A DNA stretch of 64,000 nt from a virus (IMGVR_UViG_3300039098_000071:1-64000), one strand, 5' to 3'; shown: positions 7,268-16,733, numbered from the stretch's first letter. A program made the numbers and translations. Notes: generated by a model from the sequence alone, not told the origin.

Positions 7268-7687
7268 TCAGTCCACTCCAGAAAACATATGATCAATCAA
7301 ATACGACTTGAACTCTACGAATGAGTATTTCCGGCCGGTCTTATCTGATAACTCCTTCATCAGCGCACGAAGATCATCTGCTGTGATGTCGGTTGATGCG
7401 GGACATTCTTGTTTGACATACCACGCCATCCCCATCAGTGTTGCGAACGGGTTGTTCCGCACGGTACGAACGATATCACATAAATATGGATTGTCTGAAT
7501 CATTCAGTAGATTCATGATATGACCGTACTTGATACGGCTAGCTTCTGCTGCATTATCATATCGATCGATTGTAACATGGGTTTTGATAGACGTACCGGT
7601 CGTTATATCACGTATTTCACCATCGACCACGTGCATTCCTGCCTTGCCGATTACTCTGTGCTGTTCTGTGTATTTGAGTGTCATCAT
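7268..7687 (-). CDS. Hypothetical virion-module protein
   Basis: 139 residues, not recognised. N-terminal strand-rich half and an Ala/Asp-rich helical C-terminal half (D-D-L-R-A-L-M-K-E-L). Overlaps the upstream gp10-like gene by 4 bases (ATGA), so it is translationally coupled within the connector/tail-completion cluster. Confidence 0.65.
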   Translation of the reverse strand: MMTLKYTEQHRVIGKAGMHVVDGEIRDITTGTSIKTHVTIDRYDNAAEASRIKYGHIMNLLNDSDNPYLCDIVRTVRNNPFATLMGMAWYVKQECPASTDITADDLRALMKELSDKTGRKYSFVEFKSYLIDHMFSGVD

Positions 7688-8124
7688 AGCTTACCTCGTT
7701 CAATTTGTGCCTTCACCCATTTCTTCGCCATCTCCATGATCTCATCTGCATATTCATCAGCGACCGGAGCAAACAGCGGTCTGGCTGGAATCTTCGATGT
7801 ACCGAATTCCAGTTGTGTTGCGATTAGTCCGATATCGCCTTCGGGCTTCACAATCCCGATATACACAGAATCGCCACGGATTTCATACTTGATTGCACTT
7901 TCAAGAGAGCCCGTATAATACCACTGGTTGCCGTGTCCTTTCTGTTCCACCCATGCAGCGGACAGTGGCGCCCAAGAAGGATCGCCTTCGTGGATGCGTT
8001 CAACCAGCGCGCGCTCATATCTTGCGCCGATTGCTTCTGCAAGCTTCCCGGTCTGCATGGTCTTCAGCCCCGCGAGAATCTTCGGGATGTTATTCTTGAC
8101 AATCACGGTTCGCTGTGTTACCAT
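7684..8124 (-). CDS. Tail completion protein (HK97 gp10 / Mu gpG-like)
   Basis: 146 residues from ATG 8122-8124, which has GAGG upstream and overlaps the preceding stop (ATGGTAA); an upstream in-frame start at 8160 is less likely. The pattern W-A-P-L-S-A-A-W-V-E-Q-K, then W-Y-Y-T-G-S-L-E-S-A-I and L-E-F-G-T-S-K-I-P-A-R-P-L-F is the hallmark of the phage virion morphogenesis/gp10 family needed for head-tail joining. Only the first two HTH-free domains are present and the length is normal. Confidence 0.85.
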   Translation of the reverse strand: MVTQRTVIVKNNIPKILAGLKTMQTGKLAEAIGARYERALVERIHEGDPSWAPLSAAWVEQKGHGNQWYYTGSLESAIKYEIRGDSVYIGIVKPEGDIGLIATQLEFGTSKIPARPLFAPVADEYADEIMEMAKKWVKAQIERGKL

Positions 8125-8252
8125 TCGCTGTCCTCGCATATCCGTCCTGTTCCATGACACGTGTCACACGGGACATCGTTGCCGGTCATACCGTCGATGA
8201 CATGTCCCTCGCCGCCGCACACAGCACAGATATGGCATGTTGTAAATTTCAT
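8118..8252 (-). CDS. Small zinc-ribbon protein
   Basis: 44 residues with C-x-x-C-A-V-C-G-G and C-D-T-C-H-G-T-G-R motifs, like a minimal DnaJ-type zinc module. It overlaps both neighbours: ATGA with the connector gene upstream and ATGGTAA with the gp10-like gene downstream, which supports real translation. Role unknown; it may act as an assembly chaperone. Confidence 0.7.
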   Translation of the reverse strand: MKFTTCHICAVCGGEGHVIDGMTGNDVPCDTCHGTGRICEDSEW

Positions 8253-8665
8253 CGCTGTTCTCTCCGGATTAAGAAGTATAATCTACTGTAGCCCCGAAGC
8301 TTCTTATATGTAGTTAGTTCTGTCAACTTTGCGATGCAACGCCAATATGATTTAATTGATCCAGTCGTATCTTCGTATATTTCAAGGACATCATTCGCCG
8401 AGACGTCACAATCGCCGTGGCATCGAAAGAATGCATCTCCTGTCTTGAACATTCCACCTGAGATAAAGTCAAGCGTCTCTACTGACATCGCTTTTGTTGA
8501 TAACTCCCCTCGCCCGAAATATCCCTTAACAGCGAGAGACGACTCTGTGGCAGGGGACCACGCGCCGGTGGTCTGATTTGTATCGCTGCCCACCGTCACC
8601 CGCAGCCGATTAATCGTATATGGGTGGTCCGTCGGCGTCCATGGGGTTTTGTCATCGCATGCCAT
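8249..8665 (-). CDS. Head-tail connector / head-closure protein
   Basis: 138 residues with T-I-N-R-L-R-V-T-V-G near the N terminus, V-K-G-Y-F-G-R-G in the middle and an aromatic C terminus, resembling small beta-barrel head-closure proteins. Located just before the gp10-like gene, the usual order. Assignment is by context and general composition. Confidence 0.55.
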   Translation of the reverse strand: MACDDKTPWTPTDHPYTINRLRVTVGSDTNQTTGAWSPATESSLAVKGYFGRGELSTKAMSVETLDFISGGMFKTGDAFFRCHGDCDVSANDVLEIYEDTTGSIKSYWRCIAKLTELTTYKKLRGYSRLYFLIRREQR

Positions 8666-8673
8666 GACATACC

Positions 8674-8964
8674 CTATGATATGGCGGCTTCAACGAGAAA
8701 CCGGTCTGGTTCGATGGTAATCCGACCGGCTGATCCAGTTGCTTTCACTTGCGCTCTGTACAACCCAACACCCGACGGAATCATATAATTATACGTATAT
8801 GTTCCGGACACAGATTGTGTCATTGCCACATCAGTAATGTCTAATGTACCGTCTGGCTTTTGTATCGAGATAGTTGTTGTACTGGGGTCTGCCGCCGTTC
8901 CAGCGACGTCAACAATCGTTGCTGTAATACCGATTGATTCACCGGTCTGATACACATCACTCAT
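8674..8964 (-). CDS. Ig-like beta-sandwich virion protein
   Basis: 96 residues. The strand pattern I-T-A-T-I-V-D ... S-G-T-Y-T-Y-N-Y ... G-L-Y-R-A-Q-V-K-A-T-G resembles Ig-like domains common on phage virions and in fibre N termini. Its ATG overlaps the stop of the small gene at 8961-9134. Probably a decoration or fibre-associated protein. Confidence 0.6.
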   Translation of the reverse strand: MSDVYQTGESIGITATIVDVAGTAADPSTTTISIQKPDGTLDITDVAMTQSVSGTYTYNYMIPSGVGLYRAQVKATGSAGRITIEPDRFLVEAAIS

Positions 8965-9134
8965 GAGCCACCTCCACTATGCGTTATCGATATGTCATAT
9001 TCTGTTGCTTTGGAGATCGTAATCAGCAGAGGATATGGCGTCACGACATCGACACATACACTATGATACTCGCTCATAGCATTAAGTCCAATAACCTGCG
9101 ACTGCTCCAGATAATTCGGGTATGTGAGTATCAT
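8961..9134 (-). CDS. Small hypothetical virion-module protein
   Basis: 57 residues between the large fibre-like gene and the Ig-like gene, with a 4-base ATGA overlap to the latter. It ends in a Gly-rich tail. Not recognised. Confidence 0.6.
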   Translation of the reverse strand: MILTYPNYLEQSQVIGLNAMSEYHSVCVDVVTPYPLLITISKATEYDISITHSGGGS

Positions 9135-9139
9135 GGTGG

Positions 9140-11746
9140 TTAGCTCGTGTATATTGTAATTATCCTCTGATCACAATCGGTCTCGGTGAACTTTAAGGTT
9201 ACTACGTCAGCATTCATCTCGGCTTGTGTTAGGTTTACCTTATACATCCCACTCGCAATCTCAGACACAGCATTGGTCAACGCTACAAATGCAGCACCGT
9301 CCTTGCTTACCGTGGCGGAAATCGTCTTTCCAGTCGCTGGCGTGACATGATCCGAACTCAGCACCATCAAGAATTCAAAGTTTGATAGCGCCACGTTCTT
9401 TGCAACACCAGACGGTAAATCATCTGTCTTTGTCTTGATTGCATCAACAACCGTATCGACCGTATCAATCTTGCCATCTGTTACACCGTGCAACGTTGTC
9501 GCCGTCCCTGCGACATCCGGGACAACTTTGTTCGGTGCATAGTTTGCCTGTGTTGTGGCGAGAGTTGCACCGTCGGTTCCTGTGAGCGTATCGAGGTCGG
9601 ATTGTGCCACATCGATCTTCGTTTCGTTTGCATTGACTTCTGTTATGATTGCGTTCTTGTCGGTCGTTGCTTCTGCCCGAGTTGGTGGATCGTAATCAGT
9701 GAGTGCAGCGTCACACTCCGTATTGACCTGTGTAAGTGCGGTGGTCCCCATGCAACTAGCACAAGTTGTGCCGTATGGCATCATCACGTATATGCTAGTT
9801 GTGTCTGGCGTCGTGACCCAGTTATCACCGCAGATCGTTGCGACTTTTGTCGTCCCGTTGTACGCACCCACAAGACGAACTTGCCCACGTCCAGTCCCGG
9901 CAATGATTCCAATCTGGCTACATAGATACGTGTCATTGACGCTCGACGCATAACTGCGCAGCGTAATCGTGGTTGCCGTAGCTGCCACAACCTTACCATG
10001 ATCTACCGTTAGCGGGGTGTCGTCCGGCACAATCTGATACTCAGACGTGTTGTCTGGTGTGGTTCTCCAGTCACGATCAACCACAACAACTTTCGTAGCG
10101 TCAACATAATCCACGATCGTGCGGGTCTGTCCTTGACCAGTACCGTTCACGATCACAATCAGATTACGATTGTACACGCCGTCTCCACCGTTCGCGGTTG
10201 TTGCAAGCGTGATCCCTGTCGATGAGCCTGCCTGTGCAGTGCCCGAGTGAATAGCAAATGCGCCGACCTCTCGCAACCTACGTCCTGCGCTCGTAGCAAC
10301 GTTGTGGGTGGCACCGGTTAATAGCTCATCCCACACAGCGTCCGCGTTCGCTGCAGTGGTTGGTGGGGTGGTGGTGTTTGCTCCATCTGTGCCACGCATA
10401 GCGTCGCCATTCAGTCCAGCGACGTCTGTTGCTATTGTATTGAGATCTACGGAATTTGTGTCCATCTCCTGCCTGATCTCAATTGCTGTCGGCGCAACGC
10501 CGGCGGCATCTGGTGTAACCGAGTTTCTGCTGGTAATCTCATCATCAAGATAATCCCCGAAGGAATTAGCAATTGTGTGCTCGCTCTTGAGTTCATCCCA
10601 AACGGCATCTGCATTTTGTACCGCCGTCGGTGCTGTGGTTCCGGGAGCTGTAACGAATACTTTTGTACCGTCGCCTGCAACAATCGTAAAAGCAGGAGCA
10701 CTGTCAATCGTTATTGTCTTCGTCGCACCCGTGTAAGCAGAGCATTTCCGCACACTCGGATAATCGCTGTCATTTGCGTCATAAACTACAACTGCTTGAT
10801 CTTTGTATGCGTCGTCATCGTTAGAGCCAGCCGTAAGCACAAATACTGTCTGGCTGGTCACCGATGCGATTGTGGTATCAATAAGAACGTTGGGATTGGT
10901 TCCACCACTCGGTGCTTGTTCAAGTGCATTCGCAGTATACCGAGCGACTCCACCGTCGTTTTCCACGAGCTCATTAAGTAAAGCAGTCGCCACACCTGGT
11001 TTCGATGCGGGGTCGTAGTTTACTGCCAGCAGGTGATCAAGATGAATGTCTGATAGTGCGGTCGCTACTTCGGCGGGTGTCGCTGCTACACCTGCCGCAT
11101 CTGGCACGACTGTGTTAAATCCGGTGGCTTTGTAGTCGTTCAAGGTTTCGGAAGGAACTACCAACTGATTCTTTGCACCGAATGATCCTGCGCCGGTGTG
11201 TCCGCTTATTGCCTCATCCCATATAGCGTCTGCATTCGCTGCCGACGTTGGTGCTGCCGCTACCATATCAGTGTTGGTGGTGGTGGTGTCGCAAAGTACA
11301 ACGCCTTGCACTTTGTTCGTTGCCGGATCATACCCCGCATCTGCAAAGTCTTTAAGGTCTATTAATGATTGTGCATCACTGTTCATCTGCACGACGTCGG
11401 TCTCCAGTTTGTCGGTGCCCAACACCAACGAATCGTATCTGTTTGCGGTCATGACTTCGCACTCGACCTTAATCGCAAGTGCACCAGATACGTGCACATA
11501 TACCCAAAGTGCCCCCAATGTATTGGAATCTGTGGCGTCGAGCACACAATAATATATGCCGTTACTGATATGAGTTGCACCGCCGCTATTCTTGTTCGCG
11601 AGCGTTGTAGCGCCATGCCTCCACAATTTTATGTCGGTATTCGCAATCGTGAGCCCGGTCTCTTCGGTATTGCCATCGGTGCTGTCAAGCATATACCCGA
11701 GCGGGATCTCCTGTGACGCTGTCGATTGTCGTATTGGAACCGTCAT
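9140..11746 (-). CDS. Large fibre-like structural protein
   Basis: 868 residues, very rich in Thr, Ala, Val and Asp. It contains three or more diverged copies of a module A-D-A-[IV]-W-D-E-L-x-x-x-H-T, each separated by beta-rich or coiled linker segments with V-V-P-D-A-A-G-V-A. This modular, low-complexity design is typical of phage fibres and appendage proteins. It begins next to the lectin-like gene (adjacent stop/start) and precedes the connector genes. Receptor binding or capsid-fibre function is inferred. Confidence 0.7.
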   Translation of the reverse strand: MTVPIRQSTASQEIPLGYMLDSTDGNTEETGLTIANTDIKLWRHGATTLANKNSGGATHISNGIYYCVLDATDSNTLGALWVYVHVSGALAIKVECEVMTANRYDSLVLGTDKLETDVVQMNSDAQSLIDLKDFADAGYDPATNKVQGVVLCDTTTTNTDMVAAAPTSAANADAIWDEAISGHTGAGSFGAKNQLVVPSETLNDYKATGFNTVVPDAAGVAATPAEVATALSDIHLDHLLAVNYDPASKPGVATALLNELVENDGGVARYTANALEQAPSGGTNPNVLIDTTIASVTSQTVFVLTAGSNDDDAYKDQAVVVYDANDSDYPSVRKCSAYTGATKTITIDSAPAFTIVAGDGTKVFVTAPGTTAPTAVQNADAVWDELKSEHTIANSFGDYLDDEITSRNSVTPDAAGVAPTAIEIRQEMDTNSVDLNTIATDVAGLNGDAMRGTDGANTTTPPTTAANADAVWDELLTGATHNVATSAGRRLREVGAFAIHSGTAQAGSSTGITLATTANGGDGVYNRNLIVIVNGTGQGQTRTIVDYVDATKVVVVDRDWRTTPDNTSEYQIVPDDTPLTVDHGKVVAATATTITLRSYASSVNDTYLCSQIGIIAGTGRGQVRLVGAYNGTTKVATICGDNWVTTPDTTSIYVMMPYGTTCASCMGTTALTQVNTECDAALTDYDPPTRAEATTDKNAIITEVNANETKIDVAQSDLDTLTGTDGATLATTQANYAPNKVVPDVAGTATTLHGVTDGKIDTVDTVVDAIKTKTDDLPSGVAKNVALSNFEFLMVLSSDHVTPATGKTISATVSKDGAAFVALTNAVSEIASGMYKVNLTQAEMNADVVTLKFTETDCDQRIITIYTS

Positions 11747-12573
11747 TATGATATCCTCTGTTGTTTATAATGATACATCGCTACTGGTATGGACAAACCA
11801 TCGGTGGGAACATAATAAGTTGAGGTGCGTAAGAAATTACAGAACGGGTCATGATAGAGCTGCATTACTTCTGCTGCTGACAACGCTCGGTCATATAAAT
11901 GAAGTGAATCAATAACACCCTTATAATTGCCGCCATACGAATCGCATGCCAACCCATGCCCAACTCGCATAGTCGAATCTGCTGTGGTCCATGCGCTATC
12001 GCCAAAAACATCGATCACGCCATTAACATAGATATGGACAGTAGTACCATCGTAAGTTACTACGGCGTGCTGTGATTTCCCACGAGTAATCGTATTGGGG
12101 CTGCCATTAATAGTCGACTGCCATGCTTCAGCACGAATCCCTTCATCGGAGATAGTAGCTGCATTTGTGTCATAAATTATTAAGCATGCATCTACGGTTG
12201 AACAAACACCCCATCCGCACAGCAGCTGCCCATAATACTCATCGTCCTTGTCGGCAGCAATCATCCGCACAGCAATCGTTCTGGGTGACGCTCCTGATAT
12301 CCCGATGTTACGGATGGTTTCTGCAACGTCACCAACACCATTGAACCCGATCCCGCCACCACTTATGGAGGGAACCCATCCCGAGCCTTGCATATTGGGC
12401 GCCATGTTCAACGTAAGATGATTCTTGTTGTACGAAATATCATGTGCCACGCTACCGGCACCCTCGTTAAACGGCCAGCACCCATAAAGCCCCAGCGACA
12501 ATGGATGTGTAATATCAAGCATAGCACCGGGCTTCGGCTTCGTTATCAAACTCTGTAAACCTGAAATCATCAT
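11746..12573 (-). CDS. LamG/concanavalin-like lectin-domain protein
   Basis: 275 residues. The core (about residues 25-250) matches the laminin-G-like/ConA fold used for cell-surface glycan binding: P-L-S-L-G-L-Y-G-C-W-P-F-N-E-G near the start, H-A-V-V-T-Y-D-G-T-T-V-H-I-Y-V-N-G in the middle, and I-D-S-L-H-L-Y-D-R-A-L-S-A-A-E near the end. It sits between small virion genes and the large fibre gene, so it is a good candidate for host adhesion. Confidence 0.8.
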   Translation of the reverse strand: MMISGLQSLITKPKPGAMLDITHPLSLGLYGCWPFNEGAGSVAHDISYNKNHLTLNMAPNMQGSGWVPSISGGGIGFNGVGDVAETIRNIGISGASPRTIAVRMIAADKDDEYYGQLLCGWGVCSTVDACLIIYDTNAATISDEGIRAEAWQSTINGSPNTITRGKSQHAVVTYDGTTVHIYVNGVIDVFGDSAWTTADSTMRVGHGLACDSYGGNYKGVIDSLHLYDRALSAAEVMQLYHDPFCNFLRTSTYYVPTDGLSIPVAMYHYKQQRIS

Positions 12574-12576
12574 CCC

Positions 12577-13179
12577 TTACCCAATACTGTCACCATATAT
12601 CGCCATAGCTTTGATGTGGCAGTTCACCGATGTAGCACCTTCTGACTGAAACACCACCCGGACTCTCCCGACTGCTGTAAGATCAAGCTGACACGTCCAA
12701 ATGTCTGCATCGTTCCAGATCACGTCTGCGTTATCTTTTGCATTCGTGAGCCCATCAACCAAATCTATTGTGGTGTTGGTTACGATCTCCCGACAGAGCC
12801 CCCATTCTCCATCTGCCACAACGCTGGAATCCTGAATGTACAATTTGTCTTCAGATGCAAATCCTGCGGTTGCTGCAACTGCTAATGCCGTCTCGCCCTG
12901 TGGCTCTGATGCAGTCATTGCCTCTGTGTCTGCGGTGCTGATCGTCGCATCGAACTCTGCAACTGTCACCCAGTCTTCGTTTCCTGATGTCGCCCCCGAA
13001 ACCTGAACAAGAAACTTTCCTGGATTCGTGTTTGCCATCGCTTCGACCGACGCATGAAATAATGCAAGCGTCAGCGCCAACTTTGTACTGACATCAAGAG
13101 CAGACCCCACAACTGTAGCAGGATGCGTTACTGCTTGATGCGCCAGTGCTTCTGCATAAGATTTTGAAATAGTTGCCAT
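12577..13179 (-). CDS. Hypothetical structural protein
   Basis: 200 residues, Ala/Thr/Val-rich with strand-forming segments, ending in C-H-I-K-A-M-A-I-Y-G-D-S. Not recognised beyond a beta-rich virion-like composition. In the operon just upstream of the lectin-like gene. Confidence 0.65.
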   Translation of the reverse strand: MATISKSYAEALAHQAVTHPATVVGSALDVSTKLALTLALFHASVEAMANTNPGKFLVQVSGATSGNEDWVTVAEFDATISTADTEAMTASEPQGETALAVAATAGFASEDKLYIQDSSVVADGEWGLCREIVTNTTIDLVDGLTNAKDNADVIWNDADIWTCQLDLTAVGRVRVVFQSEGATSVNCHIKAMAIYGDSIG

Positions 13180-13183
13180 GATA

Positions 13184-13534
13184 TTATCCTATCATATGCC
13201 CATAATATTTTAATCGCCGGGCCATCATTGCCTGGTATGCTGCAATTGCTACATCTGCAAGAGCATTGACTGCGGCGCTGGTGGGAGATACCCCCGGTAC
13301 GACCGTGGCAACCACTTCAATTGTGTCGCCGGCAATTATGCTATCGTGTTCTGCTTGTGTGATGTTCCCCGGCTCCGAACCAACTTCGAGCGATGTTGAT
13401 CCAATGAGACCTGCTGCAAGCGCACAGGATTTCCATGACAACCCCACAGAATTATTACCAAGTGGCGTATCAAAGTGAATTGCAATGCTATAACCAAAAT
13501 TGCCATCGGACTCCAAAACATGTATTTTTGACAT
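13184..13534 (-). CDS. Hypothetical virion-module protein
   Basis: 116 residues. N-terminal strands with I-A-I-H-F-D-T-P, a central S-x-L-E-V-G-S-E-P-G segment and an Ala-rich helical end. Its start lies two bases before the holin-like gene's stop on the same strand. Function not recognised. Confidence 0.6.
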   Translation of the reverse strand: MSKIHVLESDGNFGYSIAIHFDTPLGNNSVGLSWKSCALAAGLIGSTSLEVGSEPGNITQAEHDSIIAGDTIEVVATVVPGVSPTSAAVNALADVAIAAYQAMMARRLKYYGHMIG

Positions 13535-13535
13535 G

Positions 13536-13715
13536 TCACTCCATGTTCCAGACCAGCTCTTCTTTTGTTATCGCTCGCAGAATTATGTTCATCATCACAA
13601 GCATCGAAGCCTGTGTTGTAGTATCGAGTACGAAACTAAACTGCCCCATGGACACGATCGCTATCAGGGCGACTACGTTCGCCCACAGAGTTTTACTCTT
13701 TAGATATTGTTTCAT
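13536..13715 (-). CDS. Small holin-like membrane protein
   Basis: 59 residues: a basic start, one clear hydrophobic helix (W-A-N-V-V-A-L-I-A-I-V), a short loop, and a second amphipathic helix ending I-L-R-A-I-T-K-E-E-L-V-W. This pattern (S-K-T-x-W-A-N ... L-R-x-x-T-K-E) is common in small phage membrane proteins near lysis or tail genes. A holin-type role is possible but unproven, and no endolysin gene is adjacent. Confidence 0.65.
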   Translation of the reverse strand: MKQYLKSKTLWANVVALIAIVSMGQFSFVLDTTTQASMLVMMNIILRAITKEELVWNME

Positions 13716-13734
13716 AATTATACCATCCTATTAT

Positions 13735-13947
13735 TCATGGCTTTACATTGTTCTTACGTGCATCACGTGTGTTCGTTTTCTTGCTATCTGCTGTCTTCGT
13801 GCGCACCGCCCCCGGTATAGCTGGCGGCTTTACTTTAGTAGAAACTGGCTTAGTGATCTTCTCTGTCGGTTTCACTTTGACAGCGACTGGCTTGGATGGC
13901 TCTTGCACAGTCTTCTTTTTCCGATCTTTGGTGGGTTTGAATATCAT
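13735..13947 (-). CDS. Basic Lys/Pro-rich small protein
   Basis: 70 residues, almost entirely Lys, Pro, Val and Thr (K-P-V-A-V-K-V-K-P and similar repeats), probably disordered and strongly basic. It lies directly after the capsid gene on the same strand. It may bind DNA or the capsid interior; alternatively it is not translated. Confidence 0.5.
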   Translation of the reverse strand: MIFKPTKDRKKKTVQEPSKPVAVKVKPTEKITKPVSTKVKPPAIPGAVRTKTADSKKTNTRDARKNNVKP

Positions 13948-13988
13948 AATAAAAACGAAGGCCGGGTGATCCCGACCTCCTAAAGGTC

Positions 13989-14834
13989 TTATGCAAGTAT
14001 CGCGGTGATTGCATACACTGACATGTTCAGACTGGAACTGTTCGTGAAGACCGGTGCGACTGCCTGTCTGAATACATCCATCTGATACATTTTCGCGCCG
14101 AGTGTTGCTTCATCCCACTCCCTGACCTTAACCGGTCCATTACCGACCGCGGCGGGGGTTCCGTTTGATGCACCAACGATTGCAGACTTTGCAGTCACAT
14201 TATCATTGATGTAGATGTCAAGCTCAACGCCTGGGATCTTCGCAACCGACCCAGCCGCTTCGGATGGTGCGTAAGATGCCGTCGTTTCCATGAAGTCGAG
14301 CTGCATGTAGTCCGTATACACCGCTGTCGGCATAACGATGAAGTCCGCCTTATACGGTCTTATCGCTGCTACAGCAGTTGCCAGATCGAGCAACGGGTTT
14401 GCTGAAACGTCCGACCACTGCGCAGATGCGCCGCCAGTCTGTGGGCTGGTCTCAAATGCTGCTACAATCTTTTTGTCCATGATATTTGCCAGCCGCACGC
14501 CAGCACTGTTTATCTGGATCGTCAGCGGGTCGCCTGCCTTGCTCTTGTAAGTTGCCTCATCAGATGCTGCAACAAACACGCGATCCTTCTTCAGATCAAA
14601 GTCAACATGAGTAAATGCTGATCCGCCGATCTCCGACACCTCAAACTCCTCAACGTCTTCGTCAACAGCCGCAGCTGTCATGACCGGGATCGTTGCGGTG
14701 AGTTCCGGTACGGATACCGAGGTGCAAAGTGATACGAGGTTGCTCATTTCAAGCGCAGTTGTAAGGACACCGCTAACGATGTTCTTTGCATCAAGTGAGC
14801 CGCTTATGTCAGATGTTCCTATTAGTCCTGCCAT
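13989..14834 (-). CDS. Major capsid protein (HK97 fold)
   Basis: 281 residues from ATG 14832-14834, which has a GAGGTGAT ribosome site. Features of the HK97 fold: a long acidic N-arm, an E-loop-like strand region, a spine helix, A-D-F-I-V-M-P-T-A-V-Y as the P-domain strand, and a C-terminal A-domain ending D-V-F-R-Q-A-V-A-P-V-F. Gene order portal - protease/scaffold - decoration - capsid supports it. Confidence 0.87.
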   Translation of the reverse strand: MAGLIGTSDISGSLDAKNIVSGVLTTALEMSNLVSLCTSVSVPELTATIPVMTAAAVDEDVEEFEVSEIGGSAFTHVDFDLKKDRVFVAASDEATYKSKAGDPLTIQINSAGVRLANIMDKKIVAAFETSPQTGGASAQWSDVSANPLLDLATAVAAIRPYKADFIVMPTAVYTDYMQLDFMETTASYAPSEAAGSVAKIPGVELDIYINDNVTAKSAIVGASNGTPAAVGNGPVKVREWDEATLGAKMYQMDVFRQAVAPVFTNSSSLNMSVYAITAILA

Positions 14835-14847
14835 TTTAATCACCTCG

Positions 14848-15219
14848 TTAGTACAGCCCTACCCATATCGTTCCGGTGCCAGACGTCACAAAGTCTTCCA
14901 TCGCCGTGCCAGCAACTTCGTATGCTGCGCCATAAGCAGCCAACCGAACCGTACCAGCGGCGCCTGCCTCAACACTCTGCCCCGCTGCAATTGCTGCAGC
15001 GGTTGCTGTAACCTCTACCCTGCCCCACACAACGGCTCGGGCGTCAGTGTCTGCGGTCATAGCTTCGATCGCCACTGCAAACTTACCGGTGCCATCTACG
15101 GCACTCACAAAAAACTTGCCATTGGCGGAAGTATCAATCAACTGTCCTTTGGCGATGGTCTCCCCGGGTGTAACCTTGATTACAACCGCTTCATCGCCTT
15201 TTATATCTCCTGCTGTCAT
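14848..15219 (-). CDS. Capsid decoration protein (DUF2190-like)
   Basis: 123 residues, an Ala/Gly/Val-rich small beta-barrel: G-E-T-I-A-K-G-Q-L-I-D near residues 18-28, then A-V-A-I-E-A-M-T-A-D and an A-G-Q-S-V-E-A-G-A-A-G-T-V-R turn, the signature of DUF2190-type head decoration/fibre-base proteins. Located between the protease/scaffold and the capsid genes, as usual. Confidence 0.8.
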   Translation of the reverse strand: MTAGDIKGDEAVVIKVTPGETIAKGQLIDTSANGKFFVSAVDGTGKFAVAIEAMTADTDARAVVWGRVEVTATAAAIAAGQSVEAGAAGTVRLAAYGAAYEVAGTAMEDFVTSGTGTIWVGLY

Positions 15220-15230
15220 TTCTTTTCACC

Positions 15231-16643
15231 TCATAAAAATTCAACAGCCGTTACGCCGAGCTTCTGCATGTCAGCCGCAAAGCCTGCATCCTGTGTGTGG
15301 CTAGGTACGGTTGCATCGTCGAAAGCGGTTTTTCCCGCTGGCATTGCAGCGACCATTACTTCCGCATCCGTGATTGCCTGCTCAACTGAAGCAGTCTTGA
15401 GTGTCATCATGTCTGCTCTCTTTGCTGACAACTTCGTAGCGTCAATGTTTCCATCCACCCTGTAAGGAGCAGATAGCACGCTTGATGCGGTCACGAGCTC
15501 AACGTATCTGTCAACGAGTGAGGCACGCTTGATCTCATCGATCGTGTCTGCCTTGACCGAGGCGAACATCGGCTGTAGGTCATCATTCGGCGTCATCTTC
15601 ACAATCTCTGCGTCGTAATCTGCCTTCTGTTTCTCAAGAGCAAACTTGACAGCATCGTCAAGGTCCTCCTGTGTAAATGCGTCCGGTTCAGTGAGTTCCG
15701 GCGCTGCGTCTGGTATCGGTGATGGGGTGACCGCTGGGGGTTCCACCACCGGAGGCGCATCTGCGGGAACCAAGGTTCCGGGTGTTTCAATATCTATTTC
15801 TGTCATATTAGTCACCTGTTGATTTAATGGTGCTGTTGCGGTCTTCGTTGCCTCATCAAGCAACTTGCGCAACATCCTTTCGGTGTTAGAGATGATTGTG
15901 TCTTGTTTTTCTTTGTCCGCATCGCATGACAGCTTTACTTGCTTTACTCTGCTCAGTGCGTTGCGTAAATGTGGCAAATCAATCTTACCATCGTTGTCTT
16001 TGTATGGTAGGTGCCGCAGATTCTTGTTATCGCTAGTCTCGCCGTAGCACGACTCGATGTATGCGAAACTTGAATCGGGGAGCGAGTTTATGTATGCGGT
16101 TGACCATTCCGCCGCATGCATGACCGCTGCCGCTACCATCTCGAATTTTGAGCCAGTATAAGCCGGCTTTGCTGGAGGAGTAAACAGTGCTATGGATTGC
16201 GGCATCATCTGCTCAAGCATGCCGGTCTGTTCAAAGTCTGCTGTAACCTGCTCAACTGTACCGGTTGCACTCCACGAGCCCTGCCCAAATGGGGTCCAGG
16301 TGCCATTGGAGATCAACCCTGCCGCGGCTGGCTTTGTTACCGCTGCTGATGCGTGTATCCAGTTGCCGTCCTGCCACATCTTGGTGGTGTAACCGACCTG
16401 CGAATAATTATCGTTTGCAAGATCACAGGCATGCGGGTCAAGATCGTTGCAAACTCGGATAGGAATTCCCACTCCTCTCTCAATTATGCTGTCAACCGCC
16501 GCGGTCGTGATTCCCCATTCTGCCAAATTCTTTTTACCGATCTCGATTAACGGACCTGAAATTTCTATTGCGTGTTCGGGGATGTTCTCAGTGCGCTCTG
16601 CTGCAACACAATACGATGAAGCAGGAATGGCGATTGATTGCAT
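15231..16643 (-). CDS. Prohead protease/scaffold fusion
   Basis: 470 residues. The N-terminal 180 residues resemble a phage prohead-protease-like or capsid-maturation domain (I-E-I-S-G-P-L-I-E-I). A central segment contains L-R-H-L-P-Y-K-D-N-D-G-K-I-D-L-P-H-L, a module seen in phage head proteins. Then a Pro-rich linker and a C-terminal Glu/Lys/Ala coiled region fit a scaffold. No protease catalytic residues could be fixed with certainty. Starts a transcription unit with its own TATA box. Confidence 0.65.
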   Translation of the reverse strand: MQSIAIPASSYCVAAERTENIPEHAIEISGPLIEIGKKNLAEWGITTAAVDSIIERGVGIPIRVCNDLDPHACDLANDNYSQVGYTTKMWQDGNWIHASAAVTKPAAAGLISNGTWTPFGQGSWSATGTVEQVTADFEQTGMLEQMMPQSIALFTPPAKPAYTGSKFEMVAAAVMHAAEWSTAYINSLPDSSFAYIESCYGETSDNKNLRHLPYKDNDGKIDLPHLRNALSRVKQVKLSCDADKEKQDTIISNTERMLRKLLDEATKTATAPLNQQVTNMTEIDIETPGTLVPADAPPVVEPPAVTPSPIPDAAPELTEPDAFTQEDLDDAVKFALEKQKADYDAEIVKMTPNDDLQPMFASVKADTIDEIKRASLVDRYVELVTASSVLSAPYRVDGNIDATKLSAKRADMMTLKTASVEQAITDAEVMVAAMPAGKTAFDDATVPSHTQDAGFAADMQKLGVTAVEFL

Positions 16644-16667
16644 GCTTCGCTACTTTAATCAAGCAAG

Positions 16668-16675
16668 TATATAAA
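16668..16675 (-). promoter_or_regulatory. TATA box of the capsid operon
   Basis: Minus-strand TTTATATA after GGGG lies 25-32 bases before ATG 16643, giving a near leaderless start for the protease/scaffold, decoration and capsid genes. Confidence 0.65.
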
Positions 16676-16733
16676 CCCCTAATTATCGTTATGTCACGTT
16701 ATGATGTGCGATATATACCGATATACTACCAGA

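Noticed and set aside
14680-15465. 261-codon plus-strand frame
   Set aside because: Opposes the capsid, decoration and protease genes; composition is that of a shadow.
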